Source: Acidobacteriota bacterium
GTDB taxonomy: Bacteria; Acidobacteriota; Blastocatellia; UBA7656
Assembly (NCBI GenBank): GCA_040754075.1
Contig: JBFMDH010000015.1
Coordinates: 105,535-169,534, forward strand
Length of the DNA: 64,000 nucleotides
Direction: 5' to 3'
Below the pieces are notes generated by a model. It was not told the origin of the DNA and searched no databases. It saw only the letters and a list, made by a program, of their open reading frames with translations. Shown here in pieces: positions 44,120 to 53,292 of this stretch. The stretch's first letter is position 1, and each line of letters begins with the position of its first letter. The position numbers and the translations under genes are program-made.

Positions 44120-44824
44120 TTACAATCCGTGACAAGTCAGACACAAAGAACTGGCGTTATCGGTGATACGCAGAAATTTGCCTCGGGAATCATTGTGCGG
44201 ATTGTGACAGGTGGCGCATTCCAACCGTCCGCTGACATCTGACGGTTGATCTTTGAACAGCGGCAAGGTGCCAACATAAGGAATTCTCACGCCGGTTCCT
44301 TCGGTTGGCGACTTTAAGCCGCCATCTGCGGTTGCCAAAGTGACGCTGTAAACGAAATCAACCGGATGGTCATTGGAAAGACCTCCCGGCCCGCCGATGA
44401 CCGGCGCAGTAACCGAACCGGCTCCTCCCATCGCAGGTGTAACCTGATAGAAAGATGCCTGGGTAATGGTTCCGTCGTGACAACTCAGACAAAGCAGGGT
44501 CATGTAGGCAGCGTCTTTGGTGCCGCTGGCGGCGCTGGGGTCGCGTATCGTGCCAGCGCCATCAAAAGATGAACTGCTGTAGGTGGCATAAGGTCCGGGT
44601 TTGACCTGCACGTTCCATAACAACGGCGGTTGATTGGCAATGACGTTGAATTTATGTGGAACGTGGCAATAATCGCAGACCGCTGTGCCCCCTGCGAATT
44701 CGGTATGCAGATCGTGGTCGGTGCCGACGACGGTTTGTTTGCCCCCGTCACCGGCAAATTGTCCGTAAACGTATCCGCAGAACATGAACATGAAAACTAC
44801 TAACAGAGCTTTTTTCGCCCTCAT
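44120..44824 (-). CDS. Tetrahaem cytochrome c
   Basis: 234 residues: a signal peptide (ALLVVFMFMFCGYVYG) and four CxxCH sites (CDYCH, CLSCH, CATCH, CLTCH). The first two correspond to the first two of the 12-haem protein (spacing, CHDGTI). The central part is Gly/Pro-rich. It is periplasmic and could be the small inner partner of the barrel. The gap of 138 bp upstream may hold an extra promoter. Confidence 0.92.
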   Translation of the reverse strand: MRAKKALLVVFMFMFCGYVYGQFAGDGGKQTVVGTDHDLHTEFAGGTAVCDYCHVPHKFNVIANQPPLLWNVQVKPGPYATYSSSSFDGAGTIRDPSAASGTKDAAYMTLLCLSCHDGTITQASFYQVTPAMGGAGSVTAPVIGGPGGLSNDHPVDFVYSVTLATADGGLKSPTEGTGVRIPYVGTLPLFKDQPSDVSGRLECATCHNPHNDSRGKFLRITDNASSLCLTCHGL

Positions 44825-44962
44825 AGAATTACCTCCTGATTGGGGGTTATTATTGAAAAAATACTAGGAACAAAAATCAGCTATCGTCGGGAATTCGGGT
44901 TAACTCCAAGCATCACCTCCTCTTGAGTTGCAAATCCGCATCGGAAAATTCGGGCGATGCAT

Positions 44963-46051
44963 TTATTTCCCACCTAAAAACTGGAACATCTGAATCCGGC
45001 GATTGATGCTGTCGGCGACATAAATGCGGTCGGATTTATCGATGAAAACCCCCGTCGGTAAGCGAAAAAAACCCGGCTCCGCGCCATAGCCGCCGACAAA
45101 CAACAACAGTTGTCCCTCACTATTGAATATCTGGAAATTGCTGAATGAAGCATCAACGACATAAATGTTTCCTTCGCTGTCGAGCGCGATGCCTTTCGGG
45201 CGGTCAAACATTCCGTACCCGGTTCCGTGTTCGCCGATGCGCTTGATGAACTTGAAATCTTTGTCAAAAATTTTTATGCAGAAATTCAAAGTATCGGTGA
45301 CATAGACGCGACCTTGTTTATCGATAGCGACGGCGGTCGGGAAATTGAAGGTGCCTTCCGCTTCGCCGCGTTTGCCAAAAGCCACGCCGTTATCCAATTG
45401 ATTCAATTCGCAGGCAAAAACTTTGTGGCCCTGCGAATCAACGATGAACAAACGATTGCGCATATCATCAATCGCCAAGCCTGCGGGATTGATGAGGGTT
45501 TCGTTACCGATGCGACTGACCGCGCCGATCAACTCGCCTGCCGGGTTATAGACCATGACCCGTTTCAATTTGGTGTCTGAGACATAAACGTTGTCGTTTT
45601 TATCGATGGCAATGCCGTAAGGGATTATGAGTCTGCCGCGCCCCTGAGTGCCCAACAGGTTCATTTTTTTGGTTTGCAAATCGAAGATAAAAACCGAGGC
45701 TTTCAGGGTATCGACCACATAGATGCGCCCTTTGGAATCGACGGCAATCGCCGAAGGTCTGGTCATTGCCATGACATTGCGCGCCTCTTCTTCGTTGATG
45801 AGTTTTTTTAGCCAGCCTTTTTTCTTGGGCGGTTCAACGTCTTCGTTGCTGGCAATCGCGCCGAGATATTTGACGCGGGGTTTTTCCGGCGGCAGCGGCC
45901 AAACCATCTCTGCGACTTTAGGCTCGGCTTTCTTTGATGATTCAACGGCTTTCTTTTGCGCTGCCAGGGGAGTGAACGCAAAAATCAGCGATAGAAAAAC
46001 GCTCAGCCCACAGAAACCGACTTTTGGAAAAATAGAATTTCGATGATTCAT
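44963..46051 (-). CDS. Exported NHL-repeat propeller (first of two)
   Basis: 362 residues with a signal peptide (GLSVFLSLIFAFTPLAAQ). The linker WPLPPEKPRVKYLGAIAS is alignable with that of the NHL protein at 39723. Six NHL blades follow, ending IYVADSINRRIQMFQFLGGK. The proteins are paralogues, one on each side of the beta-barrel gene. ATG 46051 is 4 bp after the upstream cytochrome stop. The longest frame would extend through that gene and is rejected. Confidence 0.9.
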   Translation of the reverse strand: MNHRNSIFPKVGFCGLSVFLSLIFAFTPLAAQKKAVESSKKAEPKVAEMVWPLPPEKPRVKYLGAIASNEDVEPPKKKGWLKKLINEEEARNVMAMTRPSAIAVDSKGRIYVVDTLKASVFIFDLQTKKMNLLGTQGRGRLIIPYGIAIDKNDNVYVSDTKLKRVMVYNPAGELIGAVSRIGNETLINPAGLAIDDMRNRLFIVDSQGHKVFACELNQLDNGVAFGKRGEAEGTFNFPTAVAIDKQGRVYVTDTLNFCIKIFDKDFKFIKRIGEHGTGYGMFDRPKGIALDSEGNIYVVDASFSNFQIFNSEGQLLLFVGGYGAEPGFFRLPTGVFIDKSDRIYVADSINRRIQMFQFLGGK

Positions 46052-46055
46052 CTCG

Positions 46056-46970
46056 TCATCTCTCCTTATGACATTTGTCGCAAAGCTGTTGCCCGCGCAG
46101 GTCTTGTTGAAACATTTGCTGATGGTTGCCGAAATGCGGATTGTGACAACTGGTGCAGGACATCTTTTTATCTTTTTGCGAAGGGTCAGCGACATTCATC
46201 GTCGGATGCCCGATATAAGGGTGTCCCTTGCCTTCGCTATTCAACATGATTTTTTTCGCCTTACTCAGATAATCGGGGTTAATCGTCGTGTCTGCGAAAA
46301 TCAGTAAATCGCCGTTGGCTTGCGCTTTATGTTTGAAATTGGCTTTGTGACAGGCAACGCAGAGCGCGTCTTTATCGGTTTTCAACAAGGTCGGAAAATC
46401 CGCAGCGTGCGGATTGTGACAGATTTGACAACCCAAATCGTTTATCGGCGCGTGGGCAAATTTCTTTTTGCTAAAGTCTTCCTGTTTATCCGCGTGACAG
46501 GTGAAGCATAAATCGGGACTCTTGTCGTTTAACAGCCTGGGGTTTTCCGAAGCGTGCGGATTATGACAACTGAGGCAATCGGTCTCGGCAGCGAGGTGTT
46601 TGATTTTTTTATTTGCCAGCGCCTCTTTTTGTTCGCTGTGACAGGTGTAACAGAGTTCATTACCCTCGGCGATGAGTTTGACTTCGGCGGTGTCCTGATT
46701 CTCTTTGAATTCGTGACAGGTGTCGCAACCTTCGGCGACCGGATGAACATTCGCGTGTTTGATTAACGCGGCGTGACAAGCCTGGCAATCAGCTTTGCCG
46801 ATTTTTTTATGTTTAGCAGTCGAAGTAGCAGCGACGCGGACGAAGGCTCGAATGGTTGACGCGGCATTGATGGCAGAGGCTTTTGACAGCGCACCGATGG
46901 TTATCCACCCCAGTGCGCTAATGAACCAAATGCCAATCAGCGTGGCTTTGATATATTTGAAGACAGACAT
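46056..46970 (-). CDS. Nonahaem cytochrome c, first gene of the cluster
   Basis: 304 residues with an N-terminal signal or anchor (ATLIGIWFISALGWITIGAL). Nine CxxCH sites (CQACH, CDTCH, CYTCH, CLSCH, CFTCH, CQICH, CVACH, CTSCH, CDKCH) are present. Several are followed by NPH, a bis-His ligand pattern, e.g. CLSCHNPHAS and CQICHNPHAA. It resembles NrfH/CymA-type or doubled cytochrome c3 families. ATG 46970 begins MSVFKYIK and is preferred to the upstream start by six residues. The stop is 4 bp before the NHL start. Confidence 0.92.
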   Translation of the reverse strand: MSVFKYIKATLIGIWFISALGWITIGALSKASAINAASTIRAFVRVAATSTAKHKKIGKADCQACHAALIKHANVHPVAEGCDTCHEFKENQDTAEVKLIAEGNELCYTCHSEQKEALANKKIKHLAAETDCLSCHNPHASENPRLLNDKSPDLCFTCHADKQEDFSKKKFAHAPINDLGCQICHNPHAADFPTLLKTDKDALCVACHKANFKHKAQANGDLLIFADTTINPDYLSKAKKIMLNSEGKGHPYIGHPTMNVADPSQKDKKMSCTSCHNPHFGNHQQMFQQDLRGQQLCDKCHKER

Positions 46971-47894
46971 AACCCCTCTTAGACACACCCCTTCTTACTC
47001 GGCAAAATCCGGCATTGCCTTCTTGGTGAAATAAGGTGTGGATAAACTACGAACCTACTGCCATCCGGCAGGCTCGTGTGCGGGTAAATCTGTCTCGGTA
47101 ATGTGCCTTAATTTTCAGGTTGTGGCTGAATAAGGCTTTAAGGGAGCGGTCGCTTTTTTGCAGAGTCAACCAAACTTTGAGGTGATAATGTAGGAATTTT
47201 TGGAGCGCTACTGATGTTTGTTCTTACGCTTCTGCCCCGAACTACAGCACGTCCATTCACTCTACTTCTGCTCTTCGCGATCTCTATTATTTTTTTAATC
47301 AATGAACTTTTTGTGCAGCAACTTCCTGGTGTTGCCGTATAACTCAAGCAACCAGCCAAATGATTTTCTGCAAATCTCATGCCAACTTCTATGCGCCCCC
47401 CTACAAACCGATGTGGGGGTGCGAAAAAAACTCTCGAAATTTCATAAACAACCAATCATTTAGGGAGTAATTCGGCATTAAAAAAATTGTGGAAGACAAA
47501 TTTTCATGCTGATGGCAGTTCACACCTGCCCACAGGTTTATCAGGAAATGGGTGTAAATTTTTCTCAAAGTTGAGGAATTTTTACTTGCAGAATTACTGA
47601 ACTGAGGAATTTTTACTTGCACGGTGAGGAAAAAATTATGCCAGTCGAGGTTATAGAAAAAACTTTTCAAGATGAAAAAAGACGGATTGCATATAGGGTT
47701 TGATTCCATCTCTTCTCGGCTGAGATAAATTCCCTCGCAACTACTGAGCGTTGAATCGTCACCTGCGCAAGTTGACGTACAGGCTTTTCCTCTGGTCTAT
47801 CCGGCGGTAAAATCATCCGCGTTTGCTTCCCGTGCAACAGACTATGAATAGCTAACCATCAGATGCTATGATTTCTGAGAGGTTCTCAAACTCC
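46971..47894. promoter_or_regulatory. 924-bp divergent region with repeated 19-mer
   Basis: This gap separates the respiratory cluster (minus) from the exported TPR gene (plus). Open frames on the minus strand (47138-47455, 47401-47709) lack ribosome sites and recognisable composition. TGAGGAATTTTTACTTGCA occurs twice, at 47572-47590 and 47603-47621, 31 bp apart, about three helical turns. It is a possible regulator site for either side. Otherwise nothing is seen. Confidence 0.4.
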
Positions 47895-49286
47895 ATGCGG
47901 TCTATCCAAACCATTGCAATTTTATTTTTATGTATCATAGGTGTCTTCGCGCAAGATTCCCGGCAGATTGCCGCGCAGGCTTTTGAAAACGGACAAAACG
48001 CCCAGGAACGCGGCGATTTCACTTCGGCGGTGCGGTTTTATACCGAAGCCATCAAAGCCGAACCCGCAGTCTTTCAAATCTATTACCAGCGCGCCACAGC
48101 TTTACTGCAACTTGGTCGGGCGGATGAAAGCGAAAGCGACTTAAAAAAAGTTATTGAACTCAAAGCGGATTTTGCCCGCGCCTATCGCTTGCTCGGGCAA
48201 ATTTACCTGGACAAAGACCGCAACGAAGATGCCAAGCGCCAGTTCGCCCGCGCTGTCGAACTCGACCCCAAAATGCGCGAGGTGCGCATGATGTACGCCA
48301 GCGCTTTAATCAAAACCCACGATTTTGCCGGCGCTGCGACTGAGCTTCGCGCCGCCATTGAACAAGGTGAAGCGACCGCCTTGACCTATGCGCTGCTCGG
48401 CATTGCTGAAGAACGCCAGAATAAATTGGACGAGGCGCTTGCGAGTTTTTCCCGCGCATTGGAATTGCAAGCCAATCACCCGACGGCGCTCGAAGGCCGC
48501 GCCCGGCTCTACGAAAAACGCGGCGATTTCGCTAAAGCGCTTGCCGATTATTCCGCCGCTTACCAGTTGCAACCGTCACGTGAACTCGCGCTGCAAATGG
48601 CAGGGTTGAATCTGCGCGCCGGACAAATGGTAGCAGCCATCACTATCTATCGCGGTTTACTGCGCGAAAAACCCGATGACCTGAATGTGCGCATTGAACT
48701 GGCGCAGGCGCTGGTGAAAAATAATCAGGCGGATGAGGCGGCAACGGAAATCGATAAACTGCTCAAGGTGCAGCCAAACAACGCGAAATTGCTGGAGGTT
48801 GCAGGCGACCTGTTTGAAAGCGAACCGGAAAAAGCCGCAGGGTTTTACCGTCGCGCTTTGCAAATCGATGCGGCAAACAACCGGGCGCGCGTTCAACTGG
48901 GCGCTGCTCTGGTGCGTTCGATGAAATATCAGGAGGCGTTGTCGGTCTTGAGCGAAGCGATTCAACGCGAACCGAAAAATTATCCGGCACATGCGAGCCT
49001 GGCGACGGCGCTTTTTAAGTTGAATCAATATCCGCAAGCCGCGCAGGCATTCATCTGGTTAATCAGCACCAAACCGGAAATTGCCGCGAGCTATTTTTTC
49101 CTGGGCATCTGTTTTGACCGCATCGGTGATTGTCCACAGGCGACGCGCGCCTATCAGGAATTCGCGCGTCGCGCCGATGCCAAAACCAACGCCGAAGAGA
49201 TTAAGGACGCGAATCTGCGTTTAAGTTTGTTGCAAAAAATGAGTAAGGAAGGGAAGTGCAAATCTCCTGCAAAAGGAAAATCATAA
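47895..49286 (+). CDS. Exported TPR protein
   Basis: 463 residues. The signal peptide is MRSIQTIAILFLCIIGVFAQ. The rest is a near-continuous TPR superhelix of about twelve repeats (FYTEAIKAEPAVFQIYYQRA, RAYRLLGQIYLDKDRNEDAK and similar). It would scaffold protein complexes in the periplasm. ATG 47895 gives a tidy signal peptide; ATG 47868 is also possible. Its stop overlaps the next gene's start by one base (TAATG), so the pair is co-translated. Confidence 0.88.
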   Translation: MRSIQTIAILFLCIIGVFAQDSRQIAAQAFENGQNAQERGDFTSAVRFYTEAIKAEPAVFQIYYQRATALLQLGRADESESDLKKVIELKADFARAYRLLGQIYLDKDRNEDAKRQFARAVELDPKMREVRMMYASALIKTHDFAGAATELRAAIEQGEATALTYALLGIAEERQNKLDEALASFSRALELQANHPTALEGRARLYEKRGDFAKALADYSAAYQLQPSRELALQMAGLNLRAGQMVAAITIYRGLLREKPDDLNVRIELAQALVKNNQADEAATEIDKLLKVQPNNAKLLEVAGDLFESEPEKAAGFYRRALQIDAANNRARVQLGAALVRSMKYQEALSVLSEAIQREPKNYPAHASLATALFKLNQYPQAAQAFIWLISTKPEIAASYFFLGICFDRIGDCPQATRAYQEFARRADAKTNAEEIKDANLRLSLLQKMSKEGKCKSPAKGKS

Positions 49287-50434
49287 TGAAGAAGAGATTA
49301 AACAATCCGGCTACATTGTTGAAATTTCTCGCCATTAAAATTTTATTGCTGGCATTGGTTTCGGTGATTTTCGGATTGCCGGCGCAGGCGCAGGATGAGC
49401 CGCCGATTCCGGTTGACCCCACGCCGCTCGCGCAACTGCTCGCGCCTGCCGAAAAGACGATGATTGATAAAGAGAATAGCGCGAAAAAACTGGTTGAAAT
49501 TTATTTGAAAATCAGCGATGCGCACCTCAATCTGGCTTACAATGCGGTGATGGGCGAAAAATATGAAGATAGTCTGCGCGAACTCGACATTTACAACAAA
49601 GCGCTGGATGCCGCGAAAGAGCGGGCTTTTTCGCAATCCGGTGAAAAACGTAAACTCGCCAAAAAGGTCGAGCAGGCAATTTTAAAACAATTACGAACCC
49701 TCGATTTGATTGAACGTTATTCGACCCGTGAAATCCTGCCGTTTTCACAAGTCGCGGTTAAACACGCCAAACAGATTCGCGCCGACGCTTTGAACGCTTC
49801 GTTCGATGCCGGCGAAGTCATCACCGACCCGGAAAAAAATAAACCCAAAAAACCATCCGATAGCGGTGCCTTTTTCTTTTTTTCACCGATGCGCGTCGAG
49901 GGAAATTTTGCTCATCGTCAAGGCGCGATGAATCGCGATTATTTAATCAATGCGACCCAACTTGCCAACGATTACCTGACCGAAGAAGAGGATGGCTATG
50001 TTCGCGAAGCGCAACAACCGGATTTACGCATGAAGGTGTTTATGAAAATCGCTGACCGCCGCTTGAATGCGATTACCAAACCGCCCATGACAACGGACGA
50101 TAAAAAGGCGCAAAAGCAGGCGGAAGAAGAAGAGCGCAAATGGGGCAAACTCCCTGAACGCACGCGCGCCGGTTATTTGAACGATTATGCGCGAACCGTC
50201 GATGAAGCAATGGCGAAACTCGATGACGCTTATGAACGCAATCCCAAAGCTTCATTCGTTGTCAAAGCGTTGAAGGTTTTACGCGACGCCACCGAAGAGC
50301 ATTTGAAGATGCTGCATAACCTCGAAGCCGAAATGAAAAATGATAAAGAAAAGGAAGCCCTCGGCGACGCCATTGAAAAAGCCGAACTTGCCATCAAAGG
50401 CGCCAACGAAGGTTTGAAAAAAGCCGGTAGTTGA
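49286..50434 (+). CDS. Exported helical protein, host gene of cassette C
   Basis: 382 residues. A signal peptide (KFLAIKILLLALVSVIFGLPAQAQ) precedes an all-helical, lysine-rich protein. I do not recognise a family. It is translationally coupled to the TPR gene in front. The stop at 50432-50434 ends ...GANEGLKKAGS. The last 55 bp are repeated 564 bp downstream, where the frame would end GLKKTGSSTE. The present end was therefore probably created when cassette C went in. Confidence 0.8.
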   Translation: MKKRLNNPATLLKFLAIKILLLALVSVIFGLPAQAQDEPPIPVDPTPLAQLLAPAEKTMIDKENSAKKLVEIYLKISDAHLNLAYNAVMGEKYEDSLRELDIYNKALDAAKERAFSQSGEKRKLAKKVEQAILKQLRTLDLIERYSTREILPFSQVAVKHAKQIRADALNASFDAGEVITDPEKNKPKKPSDSGAFFFFSPMRVEGNFAHRQGAMNRDYLINATQLANDYLTEEEDGYVREAQQPDLRMKVFMKIADRRLNAITKPPMTTDDKKAQKQAEEEERKWGKLPERTRAGYLNDYARTVDEAMAKLDDAYERNPKASFVVKALKVLRDATEEHLKMLHNLEAEMKNDKEKEALGDAIEKAELAIKGANEGLKKAGS

Positions 50435-50522
50435 TAGCCAACAACTCGATAGGGTTGCGAATTTAATGAAAGAATGGGTTTCGCCTGAGCGGTATGCTAG
50501 ACTTTTCGTGGAGCGAACAGCC

Positions 50523-50714
50523 ATGAATAAAACCATTACTTTAGAGATTCCCGAATCCGAAGCTGCCAACTTTGAGTCGGCGATTGATAACCTGCTGAAC
50601 AGTTTGAGAAAGCTGGATGAAGAGCATGAGAAGCGCTGGGCGCATATTTCCGACATGCGAGTCGAAACGCAAGCCATGCTTGAGCAAATTTGTGAATCGC
50701 TAAAGGTAGGTTGA
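50523..50714 (+). CDS. Small helical protein, first gene of cassette C
   Basis: 63 residues from ATG 50523 (a longer frame from 50466 exists; GTGGAG precedes the chosen start). The sequence opens MNKTITLEIPESEAANFES and continues as one amphipathic helix. No known domain, membrane segment or signal is seen. Its opening resembles the short beta-plus-helix starts of small DNA-binding antitoxins, but this is only a resemblance. The next gene begins 4 bp after its stop. Confidence 0.65.
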   Translation: MNKTITLEIPESEAANFESAIDNLLNSLRKLDEEHEKRWAHISDMRVETQAMLEQICESLKVG

Positions 50715-50718
50715 TTGA

Positions 50719-50988
50719 ATGTGGAAGAAACTCTATGAAGTTTTGTCCAGGCTCTTCGCCCTGACACAAAAGGTTGATAAGCATGAAAAAGAGTTGGAAG
50801 CGATTCGCCAGGAATTGAAAACTTTGACGGTTGCGGTTCAACGCCTTGCTTTTGAACTCCAACGCCTCAATGAACGCGAAACCGCCGAACGTGAAAAAAT
50901 AGAATTACGATTAGAAAATCAACTGCTTAAATTCGAGCGACGATTATCTTCGACTTCCCCGCCTCCGATAGACAAAGAGATGGATTAA
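50719..50988 (+). CDS. Coiled-coil protein, second gene of cassette C
   Basis: 89 residues, almost entirely a heptad-patterned coiled coil (KVDKHEKELEAIRQELKTLT, ELQRLNERETAEREKIELR). It ends with a Ser/Pro-rich tail. There is no signal peptide. ATG 50719 follows AAGGTAGG. It lies just before the second copy of the host gene tail (50996). Its function is unknown, and a partner role for the small protein before it is likely from the spacing. Confidence 0.7.
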   Translation: MWKKLYEVLSRLFALTQKVDKHEKELEAIRQELKTLTVAVQRLAFELQRLNERETAEREKIELRLENQLLKFERRLSSTSPPPIDKEMD

Positions 50989-50995
50989 CCTTTGT

Positions 50996-51050
50996 AAAGC
51001 CGAACTCGCCATCAAAGGCGCCAACGAAGGTTTGAAAAAAACCGGTAGTT
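50996..51050 (+). repeat. Second copy of the host gene tail (behind cassette C)
   Basis: Matches 50378-50432 at 53 of 55 positions, 7 bp after the coiled-coil gene's stop. In frame it continues T-G-S-S-T-E and a stop, probably the ancestral gene end. Confidence 0.85.
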
Positions 51051-51329
51051 CAACCGAATAGAAAGCATTAAAAATCCGGCATAGGTTTACGCTACCTGAA
51101 TCCTTAAAAACAATGCTCCGGCGACAACCCCTGAAAGCGAATTTTCCCACAGGCTAGGGAATTATTCGCAGGTCAGGAAATTTGCTTATGCTTTTCCTGC
51201 GATAAACTGAAAAAATAACCTTAATCTGCCAAAATTACGTCGTTTCAAACCCCCCTCGACTGGTATGTTTTTTGCGTTTGAATTAACTATCTTCGATTAG
51301 ATCCGCAAAAAATTAAGGAGGATACTCCT

Positions 51330-51953
51330 ATGTACAGAAAATTAATCATCACGATGACGATGATATTTTTGGCGGTTTGCGTAGCTTTTGCCGGAAGCTT
51401 CAGTTGTGACATTACCAGTTCCGTTACCGGCAAAATTATTGCGGACAGTGGCAGCGAAAGCACCATTGATCTTGGCACCATTCTCTGGGCGGACGGAAAC
51501 AGCGGCAAATCAACGGTGGTCAAACTGCCGCTGAATTTCGATTGTACCGCTACTTATGATTGCCCGTCTTCACACCTCTGGTCAAAGAATGCTATTCGCA
51601 CTCCCTGGGGCAATTTCAATGTGAAGTTTACGGCGAGGGTGGCGGGAGTTAAAACGCTGGGTATCTGGCGCAGCAAGATGAATGATTTGAAACTCGAAGT
51701 CCGTCAAGGTTCCGCATCCGGCCCATTGTTGGTGGCATACAATTATGCCCAGCAGGTCAGTTCGCCAAAAACGATTACCGGTAGCACCGCAATTTACCGT
51801 CCCTGGGTTGGCCCCGGAGATAGTCGTATGTACACGATACTGATTAAATTTGATAAGTTTGACAGCGATGGCGGAGACGATGGACAGTGCGGCATGCAAA
51901 TGACTGTCATCGGCGCAGCGGTAGGACCACAGGGAGAAAGCGAGCGAAAATAA
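51330..51953 (+). CDS. Exported protein of unknown function (207 aa)
   Basis: A signal peptide (TMTMIFLAVCVAFAGSFSC) precedes a beta-rich mature part with six cysteines (ITSSVTGKI, FDCTATYDCPSS, DGQCGMQM) that may form disulphides. No family is recognised. ATG 51330 follows AAGGAGGATACTCCT. The 268-bp gap in front, AT-rich with GAAATTTGC/GGAATTATTC stretches, probably holds the promoter. Confidence 0.72.
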   Translation: MYRKLIITMTMIFLAVCVAFAGSFSCDITSSVTGKIIADSGSESTIDLGTILWADGNSGKSTVVKLPLNFDCTATYDCPSSHLWSKNAIRTPWGNFNVKFTARVAGVKTLGIWRSKMNDLKLEVRQGSASGPLLVAYNYAQQVSSPKTITGSTAIYRPWVGPGDSRMYTILIKFDKFDSDGGDDGQCGMQMTVIGAAVGPQGESERK

Positions 51954-52082
51954 AAACATACTGACCAGCAAAAATCAGGCGTGCTTCGGTGGGAGAAGCG
52001 AATGCCGAAACCAGGAGTGGCGTTTAGTTAAATTGTGGTCGTTGGTCGCTTCCTCAGTTCGGTCAATTGGATTGCAATGGCG

Positions 52083-53195
52083 CTAGCGCGGTGTTCGCAA
52101 AAACGCTTCGACGCGAGCGAGAGCTTCCGGTAAATTTTTTCGCCCGAAGCCAATTCGGAAATGATTGCCCCGGTCGTCATAGACGCTGCCCGGTAAGAGT
52201 AATACACCGGCTTTCGTTACCAATTCTTCGCAAAACGCATCAATCTCTCCACGAAGCAATCGCGGAAAAGCAATCGGTCCTGCCTTGGGGCGCACCCAGT
52301 TGAATTGCTCTGGATAGCGAGTGAAGAAATCATCTAACAACGACAAATTGTGAGCGATGATGTCGAGGTTGCGCCTTGCAAGTTTTTCTCGGTGACGCAA
52401 GGCAAGTTCAGCAAGAAATTCGCTCGGCGCGCTGTTGCAAATCGTCGTGTAATCTTTGAGCTTTGCCATGCGCCTATAGATTTCGGCGTTGTGCGTGGCG
52501 ACCCAACCGATTTTCAGTCCCGGAAGTCCGTAAGTTTTCGAGAGCACGCCAAGCGACACCGCCTGTTGATTGATGTCGCAAGCCGCAGGCAAGCGGTCAC
52601 TGATTTGATATTCGCTCTCGCGATAGACTTCATCGGAAAACAGAATGATGCCACGTTCTTCGGTGAGGCGACTTACTTCACGGAAATCTTCCTGCGCCAT
52701 CAAAAAGCCCGTCGGGTTGTGTGGCGTGTTGAGAACCACGGCTTTGGTATTCGGACGCAGGGCGCGTTTGAGGTCATCAACATCAAGCGCCCAACCGTTG
52801 GTTTCCCGCGCCTGCCACGCGGTAATTTCACAACCGATGCTGCGCGCCACTTCAACGAGCGATTGATAACAAGGGGTGTGAACGATGAGGTGGTCGCCGC
52901 GCTCAAGGGTTGCGTGCATGAATAAAAAAATCGCTTCTTCCGCGCCAGTGTGCACCAGCACTTCATCGGGTTGAATAGTGGAATAAATGCGCGAGATTTC
53001 GCGGCGCAAAGCGGGCGCGCCCATTGATTCCGTATAACCGAGCCAGTGTTTTTGCAAGGCATCTTTAGCCTGCGGTTCAAACGCAAGCAAATCTTCGATG
53101 GTCATTGATTGGCAATCGGAACTGCACAACAGATACTCGACGTTGAATTCATATTTGGCGAAATAGCGTTCGATTTTAAATGGTGCAATGTTCAT
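52083..53195 (-). CDS. PLP-dependent aminotransferase (class I/II)
   Basis: 370 residues, fold-type I. It shows LVHTGAEEAIFLFMHATL, NTPHNPTGFL (PLP-binding Asn), FSDEVYRE (Asp to the pyridine N), the Schiff-base Lys in SLGVLSKTYGLPGLKIGW and RIGFGR near the end. The N-terminus is not aspartate-aminotransferase-like. The substrate is not clear; family members act on amino acids in primary or secondary metabolism. It is a single gene. Confidence 0.9.
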   Translation of the reverse strand: MNIAPFKIERYFAKYEFNVEYLLCSSDCQSMTIEDLLAFEPQAKDALQKHWLGYTESMGAPALRREISRIYSTIQPDEVLVHTGAEEAIFLFMHATLERGDHLIVHTPCYQSLVEVARSIGCEITAWQARETNGWALDVDDLKRALRPNTKAVVLNTPHNPTGFLMAQEDFREVSRLTEERGIILFSDEVYRESEYQISDRLPAACDINQQAVSLGVLSKTYGLPGLKIGWVATHNAEIYRRMAKLKDYTTICNSAPSEFLAELALRHREKLARRNLDIIAHNLSLLDDFFTRYPEQFNWVRPKAGPIAFPRLLRGEIDAFCEELVTKAGVLLLPGSVYDDRGNHFRIGFGRKNLPEALARVEAFLRTPR

Positions 53196-53292
53196 CGGTT
53201 TCCTTTGAGAAATTATGAGTTGTTATTTTCCTCTCTTTGCGAACCGGCTGGTTTTGAAGTGGGAAAATTTTATGCGAGATTTCGAGGTTTGA

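Noticed and set aside
47138..47709. Minus-strand frames in the 46.97-47.89 kb gap
   Set aside because: No ribosome sites, no recognisable domains, odd residue composition.
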